From: CAZVXI01 sp964631295
GTDB lineage: Bacteria > Planctomycetota > Phycisphaerae > Phycisphaerales > SM1A02
DNA: 27,186 nucleotides
NCBI GenBank assembly: GCA_964631295.1
Contig: CAZVXI010000030.1
Span: 1 to 27,186, forward strand
Reading direction: 5' to 3'
In this document: one piece after another, positions 1 to 7,311 of the stretch
Layout: each line of letters begins with the position of its first letter
How positions within the stretch are numbered: position 1 is the first letter of the stretch
The notes under the pieces: model-generated
The model's input: only the letters and a program-made list of their open reading frames with translations
Databases searched by the model: none
What the model was told of the DNA's origin: nothing
Translations under genes and position numbers: made by a program

Positions 1-103
1 GCCGGTCGCGGTAGTGGTCCGGTTCGCTGATGATCCTCGCTCGCATCATTGGCTTCAGCCCGAGTTTGCGAACAAGCGGTGTTCGTGAATATCCGGCTGC
101 CAT
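1..103 (-). CDS. DUF3052-family protein, N-terminal fragment (gene runs off the left edge)
   Basis: Reading the minus strand from the ATG at 103-101 gives MAAGYSRTPLVRKLGLKP, followed by about 16 more residues before the window ends without a stop. This closely matches the start of DUF3052 proteins as I know them (an A-G-Y-S-x-T-P-L-x-x-K-L-G-x-K-P opening), small bacterial proteins of unknown biochemical function. The ATG lies 19 nt after the stop codon of the FG-GAP/UnbV gene on the same strand, so the two are probably co-transcribed. A purine-rich CGGAAA about 8 nt upstream is only a weak ribosome-binding site. Only 34 codons are visible, so nothing can be said about the rest of the protein. 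Confidence 0.72.
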   Translation of the reverse strand, partial: MAAGYSRTPLVRKLGLKPMMRARIISEPDHYRDR

Positions 104-122
104 GTGTGTGTTTCCGTTCTTG

Positions 123-1508
123 TCAGCGCACAGTCGCTGCGGCCGGGTGTGTCACATGAATGGTCGTGTTTATCTGGGGTTGTTCAACGCGATGCATGAC
201 ACCATCCGGCCAGCAAATGTCAACATACTCCACAGAATCGATCATGCCCAGACCAAAATGTGCCACCGGTTCCATCTGGCAGAGGTAACCGCTGCCGGCA
301 TCGATCGCGCGAATCTGTGTCCGCCCGGCTGCGGCGATTTCGACCATCGCGCCGCGTGCAGGCGCGCCTGCGGATGTCGTGGGATACACGCGGAGGTAGT
401 TGTTTGTTCTGCCAGCAGCACATGTGTAGAGCGACAACGGTTGCGGTGCGCTCTCGCCGTGCGCGATGAGCAGTTCGAGCCGGCCGTCATTGTCGAAGTC
501 GCCGACAACCGCCCCGGTTCCAAGCCCATTTGGCTCGGCAGCAGCGCCGATGTCAACCTCCTGCCATTCGCCTGCTCGTTTGCCGAACAATCGGTTGGGC
601 CAGTCGATGTTGTTCACGAAGATCTCAACAAACCCGTCATTGTCGAAGTCTGCTGCAACGACGTTGCGCGCCGGCGATGGCTGCGCGAAGTCCAACGGGG
701 CGACATCAACGAATCGTCCGCCATGCTCCTCGCGCGCCAGCATCCGGTGCGCGTCGAGCCAGTTGACGACGACGAGCCCCGGCAGGCCATTATCAATCAG
801 GTCGACCATCGCGACGCCTCGCGCGTGTGTGTGCGGATCGTCGAGGCCGACCTGTTCAGCCACTTGCTCGTACGCGCCATCGTCGTTGCACGCATAGAGA
901 AAGTTGCGACCGTTCTCATTCCCGCAGAAGATGTCCATCCGATCACTCACAAGCGGCTGACACAACAGGGACCGCCCCCCGCTGACAGCATCGAGCCCTG
1001 CAATCGGCGCACGATCGCGCAACTGGCCGTGTTCATTGACCTCGTAGAGTCGCATCGGTCCGCCGTAGTTCGCGATGACAAAGCCGTAGCGCCCGCTGCC
1101 AAGCCGATCGATGCAGGCAACCGATCGGCCGGCAAGCTGATTGCGAAGCGACGATGTCCCGGCATCATCGAAAACGTCGCGCCATTGACCGTTGTCAAAC
1201 GAGAACAGGTGATCGCCATGTTTCTTCGGGCCTGCGAAGGAATCCGCGTTGAGGAGATAGAGTTCCTCGCGGCCGTCGCCGTCAATGTCTGCGCCTGCAA
1301 CCGAGATCGCGCGCTCCACATTTTCTGTGATGATTGGAATCTCGATGTCGACGAATCCCGTCTCGACCCACTTGAGGATTCGATTCGGCCCGCCGAACCC
1401 TGTGACGATCACTTCAAATGCACCGTCGTCATCCACATCCACGACAGCCATGCCGTAGTGCAGCGATGCGGGATTCGTGGCGAGGTGTTGTCGATCATCG
1501 CGAAACAT
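123..1508 (-). CDS. FG-GAP/VCBS repeat protein with C-terminal ASPIC/UnbV domain (CRTAC1-like)
   Basis: This is a predicted beta-propeller protein of about 461 residues. It carries repeated calcium-binding-like D-x-D-x-D-G segments (VDVDDDGAFEV, ADIDGDGREEL, ADFDNDGFVEI, GDFDNDGRLEL) typical of FG-GAP/VCBS repeats. The last 90 or so residues match the ASPIC/UnbV domain, with NNYLRV, a G-A-x-V-E-I segment, SGYLCQ, HFGLG and CWPDG. Such proteins are usually extracellular or surface-bound adhesion-like proteins, but no signal peptide is visible here, so location is uncertain. I chose the start at 1508 because AGAGGA lies 5 nt upstream and the protein then opens with MF, as relatives often do. 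An upstream in-frame ATG at 1562 would add 18 residues but has no ribosome-binding site. The gene is divergent from dinB and 19 nt upstream of the DUF3052 gene. Confidence 0.85.
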   Translation of the reverse strand: MFRDDRQHLATNPASLHYGMAVVDVDDDGAFEVIVTGFGGPNRILKWVETGFVDIEIPIITENVERAISVAGADIDGDGREELYLLNADSFAGPKKHGDHLFSFDNGQWRDVFDDAGTSSLRNQLAGRSVACIDRLGSGRYGFVIANYGGPMRLYEVNEHGQLRDRAPIAGLDAVSGGRSLLCQPLVSDRMDIFCGNENGRNFLYACNDDGAYEQVAEQVGLDDPHTHARGVAMVDLIDNGLPGLVVVNWLDAHRMLAREEHGGRFVDVAPLDFAQPSPARNVVAADFDNDGFVEIFVNNIDWPNRLFGKRAGEWQEVDIGAAAEPNGLGTGAVVGDFDNDGRLELLIAHGESAPQPLSLYTCAAGRTNNYLRVYPTTSAGAPARGAMVEIAAAGRTQIRAIDAGSGYLCQMEPVAHFGLGMIDSVEYVDICWPDGVMHRVEQPQINTTIHVTHPAAATVR

Positions 1509-1513
1509 GCAGA

Positions 1514-1519
1514 TCCTCT
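1514..1519 (-). promoter_or_regulatory. Ribosome-binding site choosing the FG-GAP gene start
   Basis: AGAGGA on the minus strand, 5 nt before the ATG at 1508-1506. No comparable site precedes the upstream alternative ATG at 1562, so this site favours the shorter protein. Confidence 0.5.
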
Positions 1520-1570
1520 GACGTTTGGGGAGCGCGTCGAACCGCAGAAGCGTATCATGCATCGGCCGCC

Positions 1571-1576
1571 GGGAGG
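1571..1576 (+). promoter_or_regulatory. Ribosome-binding site choosing the dinB start
   Basis: GGGAGG, 8 nt before the ATG at 1585. An in-frame ATG at 1525 would add 20 residues before the conserved core but has no such site, so 1585 is preferred. Confidence 0.7.
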
Positions 1577-1584
1577 CGACTCAC

Positions 1585-2838
1585 ATGCAGACGCCATACG
1601 ACGAATCGGGTTCAGTCTCACCACCCCGCACCATACTCCACGTAGATATGGATGCCTTCTTCGCAGCGATCGAACAGCGGGATCGTCGGGAATTGCAAGG
1701 CAGGCCGGTACTGATTGGCGGCACAGGGCCACGGGCTGTCGTCAGCACGGCATCGTATGAAGCGCGCCCGTTCGGCTGCCACTCCGCGCAGCCCATGGCT
1801 GAGGCCCGTCGCCGGTGCCCGCACGCAGCGGTTGTCAAGCCGCGCGGGCACGTGTATCGCGATGTCTCGCAGCAGGTGTTCGCGATACTTGAGAACTTCA
1901 CGCCCACAGTCGAGCCGTTGAGCATCGACGAAGCGTTCATGGATGTCACCGGCTCCGTCCGGCTCTTTGGCGGCGCCGTAGCGATCGCGCAGGCGATTCG
2001 GCAGCGCATCCGCGATGAACTGTCGCTGACGGCATCGGTCGGTGTTGCTCCGAGCAAGTTCGTCGCCAAACTCGCCAGCGATGTCAACAAACCTGATGGC
2101 ATGGCGATCGTCGAGCCGGAAGCGCTGCTCGAGTGGCTGCGCGTGCGGCCGATCGAAACCATGTGGGGTGTCGGGCCGGCATCGCTTCGGAAACTCGAGC
2201 AGTTCGGCATTCGAACATTCGGCGATTTGCATGCAATGCCTGACACTGCGCTTGAATCTCGCCTCGGCAGCAGTGGCATTCGCATCAAGCGCCTCGCCAT
2301 GGGCCTCGACCCGCGGCCTGTCACGCCCGATCACGCCGCCAGATCGATCAGCCATGAGCAGACATTCGGCAGCAACATCTGTGATCCTGAAGAAGTGCGC
2401 ATCATCCTGATGCAGCAGGCAGAGATGGTCGCTCGCAGGTTGCGCAGGCACGATCTGGCCAGCGCGACCATCACGGTGAAGATTCGCTTCGGCGACTATG
2501 AGACGATTACGCGATCGACCACGCTTGACTCACCGACGAGCCGGACGGATCTGCTGTGGAATGCGGCGCGCTCGCTGTTCGATGCATGGGCGAACCAGAC
2601 CTACCGACCAGTCAGACTGATCGGCCTTGCCGCGAGGGTCGCAAGGCACGCAAATGCGCAACTGGCCCTGTTCGGCGGCGATGAAGCAGAACGTGCGATG
2701 CGCGTCGACTCAACAACCGATGTGATTGTGCAGCGCTTTGGCAAGGCGGCGATCACACGTGCGGCCGCCATGCGCGACGATCATCATGCTGAGTCGACGA
2801 CCGATCCGAACCGTGTTGCGGGTGGGGGAGTCGAGTAG
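1585..2838 (+). CDS. dinB: DNA polymerase IV (Y-family translesion polymerase)
   Basis: A 417-residue error-prone Y-family polymerase that copies past damaged template bases. The catalytic core is intact: HVDMDAFFA gives metal ligand D21 and steric-gate F26 (equivalent to D8 and F13 of E. coli Pol IV), and SIDEAF gives the D115/E116 carboxylates. SVGVAPSKFVAKLASDVNKP is the next conserved block. A helix-hairpin-helix segment (VGPASLRKLEQFGI) and the little-finger domain follow. QLALF at residues 359-363 fits the beta-clamp binding pentapeptide, and the tail motif RFGKAAITRA is usual for this branch. The 20-residue tail after it is unremarkable. GGGAGG 8 nt upstream fixes the start. The gene stands alone, divergent from the FG-GAP gene and convergent with the transporter 27 nt downstream. 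I see no LexA-type box that I could support. Confidence 0.97.
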   Translation: MQTPYDESGSVSPPRTILHVDMDAFFAAIEQRDRRELQGRPVLIGGTGPRAVVSTASYEARPFGCHSAQPMAEARRRCPHAAVVKPRGHVYRDVSQQVFAILENFTPTVEPLSIDEAFMDVTGSVRLFGGAVAIAQAIRQRIRDELSLTASVGVAPSKFVAKLASDVNKPDGMAIVEPEALLEWLRVRPIETMWGVGPASLRKLEQFGIRTFGDLHAMPDTALESRLGSSGIRIKRLAMGLDPRPVTPDHAARSISHEQTFGSNICDPEEVRIILMQQAEMVARRLRRHDLASATITVKIRFGDYETITRSTTLDSPTSRTDLLWNAARSLFDAWANQTYRPVRLIGLAARVARHANAQLALFGGDEAERAMRVDSTTDVIVQRFGKAAITRAAAMRDDHHAESTTDPNRVAGGGVE

Positions 2839-2865
2839 TCGCTCATTCGCTCGGCGCTGGCAGGG

Positions 2866-4152
2866 TTATCCGAACCACGTGGCGCACTGCCAGATTGCAA
2901 ATCCGATGCTCACACCCCCGAGGAAGAACATGCCGACCCAGGCGATCGCCTGCATGATTGCGCCCGGCCGATGTTCGCGGTGCATATGCCCGCTCATCAC
3001 CAGACGGAAGTTCAAGAACGCAAAGACAGGAGCTGTGAGGAATGCAACGATCGTGACAATGTCCACAATGTGCCTCAAGCTCTTGACGAACAACACGATG
3101 AACAGCAGCGCGATGATGACCGTGGCGATATTGAACATCCAGAAGAGCACGGTGCTGTTTCGATCCCGTTTGAGCAGCGCGATCGTTGCGGCCATCGCAT
3201 TCGAGCGAGGGTAACCATCGAGGCAAGTGAGCGTTGTGCTGAACAGGCATGTGAATGCTGCCAGCGCGATGACCGGCTTGATCCACGGCCCGATTGTTTC
3301 GCCGAATATGCCGACAAGTTGCTGCGCGAACTCAGTCCCGGACGGTGAGAACGCCTGGCCTGTGGGGTGCATCATCAGCGCACCGAGCATGAGAAACGCG
3401 CAGGCGAGGATCGCAGTCGAGATATATCCCGTGTTGAGGTCGATGCGCGCCTCGCGCACCGAAGCGGAAAAGCCTGTCTGCTCGGCGCGCTCAGCCATCC
3501 ACACGCTTGGCCAGACACTCAGTTCAATCGGCGCGGGCATCCATCCCATGAGCGCGAGCAAAAACCCAACGACGGCAATGTCGCGCAGGTCGATGTGCTT
3601 TGCCTGAAGGTCGGCGGTCGGCTCGACAGGATGTGCGATCGCAACAACGACTGCGATGATCGTACATATGCCAAGCACCGCCACAATGCTCTTCGTCACG
3701 CGATCAAGCGTGTTATACCTGCCGAATGCGAGCACACCGTTGCAGAGCGCGACAACGATCAGACACCAGACGATCGGCGGCCAGTCGGGTGCTGCCGCTG
3801 GAAGAACAGAGGCAACAAGGTTCGCAGTCAGCGCACCTGTTACAACGATGAGTGCGGTCAGGCTCAGCAACATCGCCACGACCGACACACACAGGAACGT
3901 CATCAGGTACCCCGGGCCGAGCCGCTGATACCCATGCAGGACTGTCTCCCCGGTCGCGCTGGCGTAGCGCGGCCCGAACTCGAAGAACGGGTACTTGAGC
4001 AGGTTGACGAGCAGAATCAGCCAGATGAGCGAGAAGCCGTAGTCGGCCCCGGCACGCGTCGACTGTACGAGGTGCGACGTGCCGATCGCCGCTGCAGCAA
4101 TCAGGATGCCCGGCCCGAGGATGCGGTTCCACTTGACGAAACGATCGAACAT
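2866..4152 (-). CDS. Nramp-like metal transporter, divergent type lacking the canonical TM1 DPGN motif
   Basis: A 428-residue polytopic membrane protein with about 11 hydrophobic helices in Nramp (LeuT-fold) order: GPG at the start of TM1, AGADYGFSLIW at the TM1-TM2 junction, and a TM6 segment with MP. In characterised Nramp transporters TM1 carries DPGN and TM6 carries an A-x-x-M-P-H type motif that bind Mn/Fe. Here the TM1 segment reads IGTSHLVQST, so the Asp and Asn are replaced by Gly and His, and TM6 reads WMPAPIEL, keeping Met-Pro but replacing His with Ala. I recall this AAIGxSHLVQST form as a recurrent branch of the family, so it is a real variant rather than decay, but its substrate cannot be read from the sequence. 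No convincing Shine-Dalgarno site precedes the ATG. It lies 43 nt downstream of the cytochrome lipoprotein gene, probably in the same transcript. Confidence 0.9.
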   Translation of the reverse strand: MFDRFVKWNRILGPGILIAAAAIGTSHLVQSTRAGADYGFSLIWLILLVNLLKYPFFEFGPRYASATGETVLHGYQRLGPGYLMTFLCVSVVAMLLSLTALIVVTGALTANLVASVLPAAAPDWPPIVWCLIVVALCNGVLAFGRYNTLDRVTKSIVAVLGICTIIAVVVAIAHPVEPTADLQAKHIDLRDIAVVGFLLALMGWMPAPIELSVWPSVWMAERAEQTGFSASVREARIDLNTGYISTAILACAFLMLGALMMHPTGQAFSPSGTEFAQQLVGIFGETIGPWIKPVIALAAFTCLFSTTLTCLDGYPRSNAMAATIALLKRDRNSTVLFWMFNIATVIIALLFIVLFVKSLRHIVDIVTIVAFLTAPVFAFLNFRLVMSGHMHREHRPGAIMQAIAWVGMFFLGGVSIGFAIWQCATWFG

Positions 4153-4195
4153 CGTGCAGACAATGTAGCGGCTGATGGCGGCAGCAGCCAGATGA

Positions 4196-4687
4196 TCAGG
4201 TGCTGCTGTCGAGTCGGGAGAGAATCACCAACCTCTGCTGCATGGTGATTCGTCCCGGCATCTGGCGCTGCAACGCCTCCCGGCGCAGATAGTCGTGGCA
4301 CTTCACGCACGACTCGGTCAGTTTGAGATAGGTCTGCTCGCACGCTTCGAGATCATTTTGGCGCGCGTCTGTCGCGAGTTGCAGTGTGATCTCGCGAAAC
4401 GACTCTGCGAGCGCTGTGTAGGCAACGGTTTCCTGAATGAGCCAGGATGATTCGCTGCTGATGTCGTACAGGCGGTTGGCGGAACGCTCGATCGTTGGGA
4501 AATCCGCCAGCGAGAGCGCACCAAGCAGTTTGCTGGAGTGGTCGAGCTTCTCGAGCATCATCGCTTCGAGTCTCGCGCGGTCGAGCGAGGCAGCATCGCC
4601 GCTCCCGCCATTCTGTGATGATGCGCAGCCATGGACACAGGCGAACGCACTGAGCGTGAATGAGATTGCCAGGATCAGGCGTGGCAT
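4196..4687 (-). CDS. Cytochrome c'-like lipoprotein with C-terminal CxxCH haem site
   Basis: A 163-residue exported protein. The N-terminus is a hydrophobic signal followed by VHGC with C21 as probable lipidated cysteine (AFAC at C17 is an alternative). The mature part is predicted helical, and a single haem c site CVKCH (C127, C130, H131) lies about 30 residues from the C-terminus. One haem site at the end of a helical protein of this size is the arrangement of cytochrome c' and related four-helix-bundle cytochromes. It should sit outside the cytoplasmic membrane; its redox partner or ligand is unknown. The start at 4687 is supported by GGAGG 8 nt upstream; an in-frame ATG at 4780 would add 31 residues without signal-peptide character. 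It has a candidate promoter of its own and the Nramp-like gene follows 43 nt later. Confidence 0.82.
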   Translation of the reverse strand: MPRLILAISFTLSAFACVHGCASSQNGGSGDAASLDRARLEAMMLEKLDHSSKLLGALSLADFPTIERSANRLYDISSESSWLIQETVAYTALAESFREITLQLATDARQNDLEACEQTYLKLTESCVKCHDYLRREALQRQMPGRITMQQRLVILSRLDSST

Positions 4688-4695
4688 GGTGTTGT

Positions 4696-4700
4696 CCTCC
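4696..4700 (-). promoter_or_regulatory. Ribosome-binding site choosing the cytochrome lipoprotein start
   Basis: GGAGG on the minus strand, 8 nt before the ATG at 4687-4685. It selects the start that gives a clean lipoprotein signal peptide. Confidence 0.7.
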
Positions 4701-4715
4701 AGGGTGGAACGCTTG

Positions 4716-4743
4716 AAATTACAACCGTACGGAGCGACGTCAA
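4716..4743 (-). promoter_or_regulatory. Candidate promoter of the cytochrome lipoprotein gene
   Basis: On the minus strand TTGACG (4743-4738) is followed after 16 nt by TAATTT (4721-4716). The -35 is close to consensus, the -10 only moderate. A start site near 4709 would leave a leader of about 20 nt containing the GGAGG ribosome-binding site. Inferred by eye. Confidence 0.35.
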
Positions 4744-4897
4744 GGCCACACGCGAGGATCGGCAGGAGAACTCGATGCACATCTCAGGGCTGACCATCGC
4801 GGAATGACCGACCCGGCTGGCGGATTGCGATTCGCGAATGACGCGGTGGACGACGTGCGTCTGCTGATGTTTGCTCTGGCGTGACTGTGTGAGTCGC

Positions 4898-5683
4898 TCA
4901 ATATCCATGCCGAATAGCGAGGGAGGCTTCGTCGATTGAAGGAATCGATTCGAGGTAGCCCTCGGGCTGGAGTTCGAGCACGCGGGCGCGCAATCGCTGG
5001 GCAAATGCTTCGGGCGTGTCTGTCTTTTGGTACTGCAACGGCTTGCCGAACCGCACGAGCACTTTGCCTTCGCGTGGGATCGTTGCGCCCGGAGGCAGGA
5101 CATTGAGCCCGCCTGAGACGTGGATCGGCACGACGGGCCGCTTTGTAAAGCGTGCCATGACACCGACGCCTTGTTTGAAATCGCCAAGTTCGCCCGTGCG
5201 GCTTCGCGTTCCTTCGGGAAACAGCAGCAGCGACCAGTCATTGCGCACGAGTTGCACAGCCGTGCGGATCGAGCGCATCGGCGCTGCGAAACGATCGAAT
5301 GCAAACGCGTGGAATGCGGACGCGACTGTCCACTGCAAACACAGGCGCGGGACGGCATGAACGCCAACGCGCTCATCCGGGCTGAACACATCAAGCGCTG
5401 CAGCCACAACAGTGCGATCACGAACGTGCTTGGGGAGTACGTCGAGAATCGCTGAAGTGTCTACATGCGATGTGTGATTGGCAGCAAGGATGACAGGCAG
5501 ATCGAGCGGCTCAAAGTGTTCGAATCCCTCGGCGACCCATGTGAGCTTCCGCGCGCGTTTGAGCGCTTCGATCCCGCCGCGCATGACAGGCCGCATCACG
5601 CGCGCGCGACGAGACTCGAACATGCGTTCGATCTCCTCAGCACTGGGCGGCTCGATGCGATTGTTCGGATCATGATGGGTCAT
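4898..5683 (-). CDS. PlsC-family 1-acyl-glycerol-3-phosphate acyltransferase
   Basis: A 261-residue acyltransferase of the PlsC/LPLAT family, which transfers an acyl chain to lysophosphatidate or a related acceptor in membrane lipid synthesis. The catalytic HxxxxD motif is NHTSHVD (H70, D75), and the second hallmark is FPEGTRSRTG (E157, R160), followed by the VPIHVSG block. No strong N-terminal membrane helix is visible, so it probably associates with the membrane peripherally. CAGGAG lies 5 nt before the ATG. The ATG overlaps the aminotransferase stop as ATGA, indicating translational coupling with that gene. Substrate specificity cannot be decided from sequence; with an aminotransferase partner, a modified or amino-sugar lipid acceptor is possible but is only inference. 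Confidence 0.9.
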   Translation of the reverse strand: MTHHDPNNRIEPPSAEEIERMFESRRARVMRPVMRGGIEALKRARKLTWVAEGFEHFEPLDLPVILAANHTSHVDTSAILDVLPKHVRDRTVVAAALDVFSPDERVGVHAVPRLCLQWTVASAFHAFAFDRFAAPMRSIRTAVQLVRNDWSLLLFPEGTRSRTGELGDFKQGVGVMARFTKRPVVPIHVSGGLNVLPPGATIPREGKVLVRFGKPLQYQKTDTPEAFAQRLRARVLELQPEGYLESIPSIDEASLAIRHGY

Positions 5684-6975
5684 GCGGACTCCTGCGCGAT
5701 GCGATCTGCATTCGTAACCACCTTGCGGAAGGCGCTCGCGTACTGATCAAGCAGATCGTGATCAGCATTCGGGAAACCCGGCAACTTGATCAGTTGCGCG
5801 TTGCCCTCGATCGTGCGGGGAAGAGTGGCCGGGTCGTATGTGCGGCCGTCCATCTCAGGCGGGATGCGTGCAATCAGCCGCCAGGCATCATGCGTAAACA
5901 TCGGCTGCTGGTGCAGCAGCGGGTAGCGCGGCGCGCCGACCTGCGCGCCTTCCGCCTGCAGTGCCCTGGCAAGCAGTTCTGGTGAGAGGGTCGTGGTCTG
6001 TGGTGTGCAGCGGATGAGAAACTCGAAGTACACGCGTTCGACGTCATCGGGCGCGAGGAACGTCTCAAAGCCAAGCTCTTCAAGCTGCTTCGAGAGGTAG
6101 ATGCAGTTGTCGTTGCGTTTCGCGTTGCGCTGCTGCAGATGCCTGAGTTGTACGCGCGCCACGGCCGCGCTCAAAGGCGACATCCGGAACTTATGCCCGA
6201 ACCCGGTCGCAGCGAAGTACCGCTGCTTTGATTCTGTCATCGGAAGCAGACGCTCGTAGTGGCCGTAGCGCACGGCCCTCTCATAGAGTTCCTGATCATC
6301 GGTGAGCAGCATGCCACCTTCTGCGGAGGGCACGAGTTTGTTGCCCTGCATGCTGAAGCAGCCGATGTCGCCGAGCGTGCCGATCTTCCGGCCGTGATAG
6401 GTCGCGCCGTGTGCGTGCGACGCATCTTCAATCACGCGCAGGTTGTGTTTCTTCGCGATTTCGAGCAGTTCATTCATGCGAGAAGGCATGCCGAACAGAT
6501 GCACGACCATGATCGCGCGGGTGCGCGGGGTGATCTTCGCTTCGACATCCTGCGGGTCGAGCCCGATGCATTGTCTCTCGGTTTCCGCGAAGACGGGAAT
6601 GCCGCCCTGGTGGAGGATGGGCATCACACTCGCCCACCACGTTGCAGACGGAACGATGACCTCCTCGCCGGGCTTCAGGTCAATCGCGTGCATCGCGGCA
6701 TGCAGCGCGCCGGTTCCGTTGTTGTGCGCAAGGGCAAACTTCGAGCCGAGCCACGCGCGATAGTCGTTCTCGAGTTCATCGACCACCGGGTGAATCGACA
6801 AGTGCCCGCTGCGCAGCACATCGAGCACGGCCTGTTCATCTTCGCTGGTGATGATCGGCCAGCGGTTGGCTTCGCTCTGGTCACGCGTGACCGCCGATGC
6901 GCCGCCGAGTATGGCCGGCTGGTCTGGCGCGGCAGATGGAGTCTGAGGGGTTGGCGTTGTGGTCGTCGTTGTCAT
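5680..6975 (-). CDS. DegT/DnrJ/EryC1/StrS-family PLP-dependent aminotransferase
   Basis: A 431-residue type I PLP enzyme of the sugar/cyclitol aminotransferase family. HNNGTGALHAAM binds the cofactor phosphate region, IEDASHAHGA supplies the Asp (D184) that contacts the pyridine nitrogen, and CFSMQGNKLVPSAEGGM carries the probable Schiff-base Lys213. Family members transaminate nucleotide-linked keto-sugars or keto-cyclitols, usually with glutamate or glutamine as donor; the substrate here is not recognisable. The N-terminus is an unusual low-complexity run (M then six Thr) of about 20 residues, probably disordered, and the true start could be slightly downstream. No strong ribosome-binding site precedes 6975. 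It overlaps the acyltransferase by 4 nt. No other sugar biosynthesis genes lie nearby. Confidence 0.92.
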   Translation of the reverse strand: MTTTTTTPTPQTPSAAPDQPAILGGASAVTRDQSEANRWPIITSEDEQAVLDVLRSGHLSIHPVVDELENDYRAWLGSKFALAHNNGTGALHAAMHAIDLKPGEEVIVPSATWWASVMPILHQGGIPVFAETERQCIGLDPQDVEAKITPRTRAIMVVHLFGMPSRMNELLEIAKKHNLRVIEDASHAHGATYHGRKIGTLGDIGCFSMQGNKLVPSAEGGMLLTDDQELYERAVRYGHYERLLPMTESKQRYFAATGFGHKFRMSPLSAAVARVQLRHLQQRNAKRNDNCIYLSKQLEELGFETFLAPDDVERVYFEFLIRCTPQTTTLSPELLARALQAEGAQVGAPRYPLLHQQPMFTHDAWRLIARIPPEMDGRTYDPATLPRTIEGNAQLIKLPGFPNADHDLLDQYASAFRKVVTNADRIAQESA

Positions 6976-6977
6976 AT

Positions 6978-6996
6978 CGGCAGGGCGGTCCGGGTC
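6978..6996. repeat. Copy 1 of an imperfect 19-bp direct repeat
   Basis: This element matches 7270-7288 at 17 of 19 positions in the same orientation (CGGCAGGGC, then G or C, GTCCGGG, T or C, C). It lies directly upstream of the aminotransferase ATG. With a GC-rich background the match could be chance. Confidence 0.35.
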
Positions 6997-7084
6997 GGTT
7001 GGAACAATCAGCGGCTGAGATGGGTTGTACAGTCACAGTGGGGCAGTCAGGCGGGCATCGTGGCACGCGAGGGCGGGCCAGCCA

Positions 7085-7113
7085 GGCCAATCCTCCCAGA
7101 TCATTAATTGGCC
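7085..7113. repeat. Inverted repeat GGCCAAT / ATTGGCC
   Basis: Seven-base perfect arms (7085-7091 and 7107-7113) are separated by 15 bp. It could be an operator or a weak RNA hairpin in the leader of the aminotransferase gene. No T-run follows on either strand, so a terminator is unlikely. Confidence 0.35.
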
Positions 7114-7269
7114 AGCCCGATCGCAGATTTCACAGCCGCCAGCCCGCATGCCGGTCGACTGATGCATCCACGCACCTTTATGATATCCGATTTTCCAATT
7201 TCCTGCTGCGGGAACCAGTGAATCTTGTCAGTGAATTGGCCGGGTTGATTTCTGCGTTTCGGGTGATTC

Positions 7270-7288
7270 CGGCAGGGCCGTCCGGGCC
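7270..7288. repeat. Copy 2 of an imperfect 19-bp direct repeat
   Basis: Partner of 6978-6996, 17 of 19 positions identical, lying 23 nt beyond the end of the ahr gene. Internal GGCC pairs could form a small hairpin, but no T-run follows. Confidence 0.35.
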
Positions 7289-7311
7289 ACAAGGCTCCAG
7301 CGGGCCGATTT

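Larger units (their letters stand above)
6976..7311. other. 336-bp intergenic region between the ahr and aminotransferase genes
   Basis: Both flanking genes read leftward, so this region should hold the end of the ahr transcript and the leader of the aminotransferase gene. It contains no convincing gene. A 74-codon minus-strand frame at 7104-7328 overlaps the end of ahr and has no family features. I see one inverted repeat (7085-7113) and two near-identical 19-bp elements at its edges (6978-6996 and 7270-7288), but no clear sigma-70 promoter or poly-T terminator. Confidence 0.55.

Noticed and set aside
30..1760. 576-codon plus-strand frame antisense to the FG-GAP/UnbV gene
   Set aside because: It has no family motifs, is rich in Arg and Cys, and lies opposite a gene with clear repeat and UnbV motifs. 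It is a GC-rich antisense shadow.
3367..4248. 293-codon plus-strand frame antisense to the Nramp-like gene
   Set aside because: Arg/Asp/His-rich with no domain, opposite a well-matched membrane protein. Antisense shadow.
4830..4839. Palindrome ATTCGCGAAT downstream of the acyltransferase gene
   Set aside because: A single 10-bp palindrome with no second copy or link to a promoter. No reason to call it a site.
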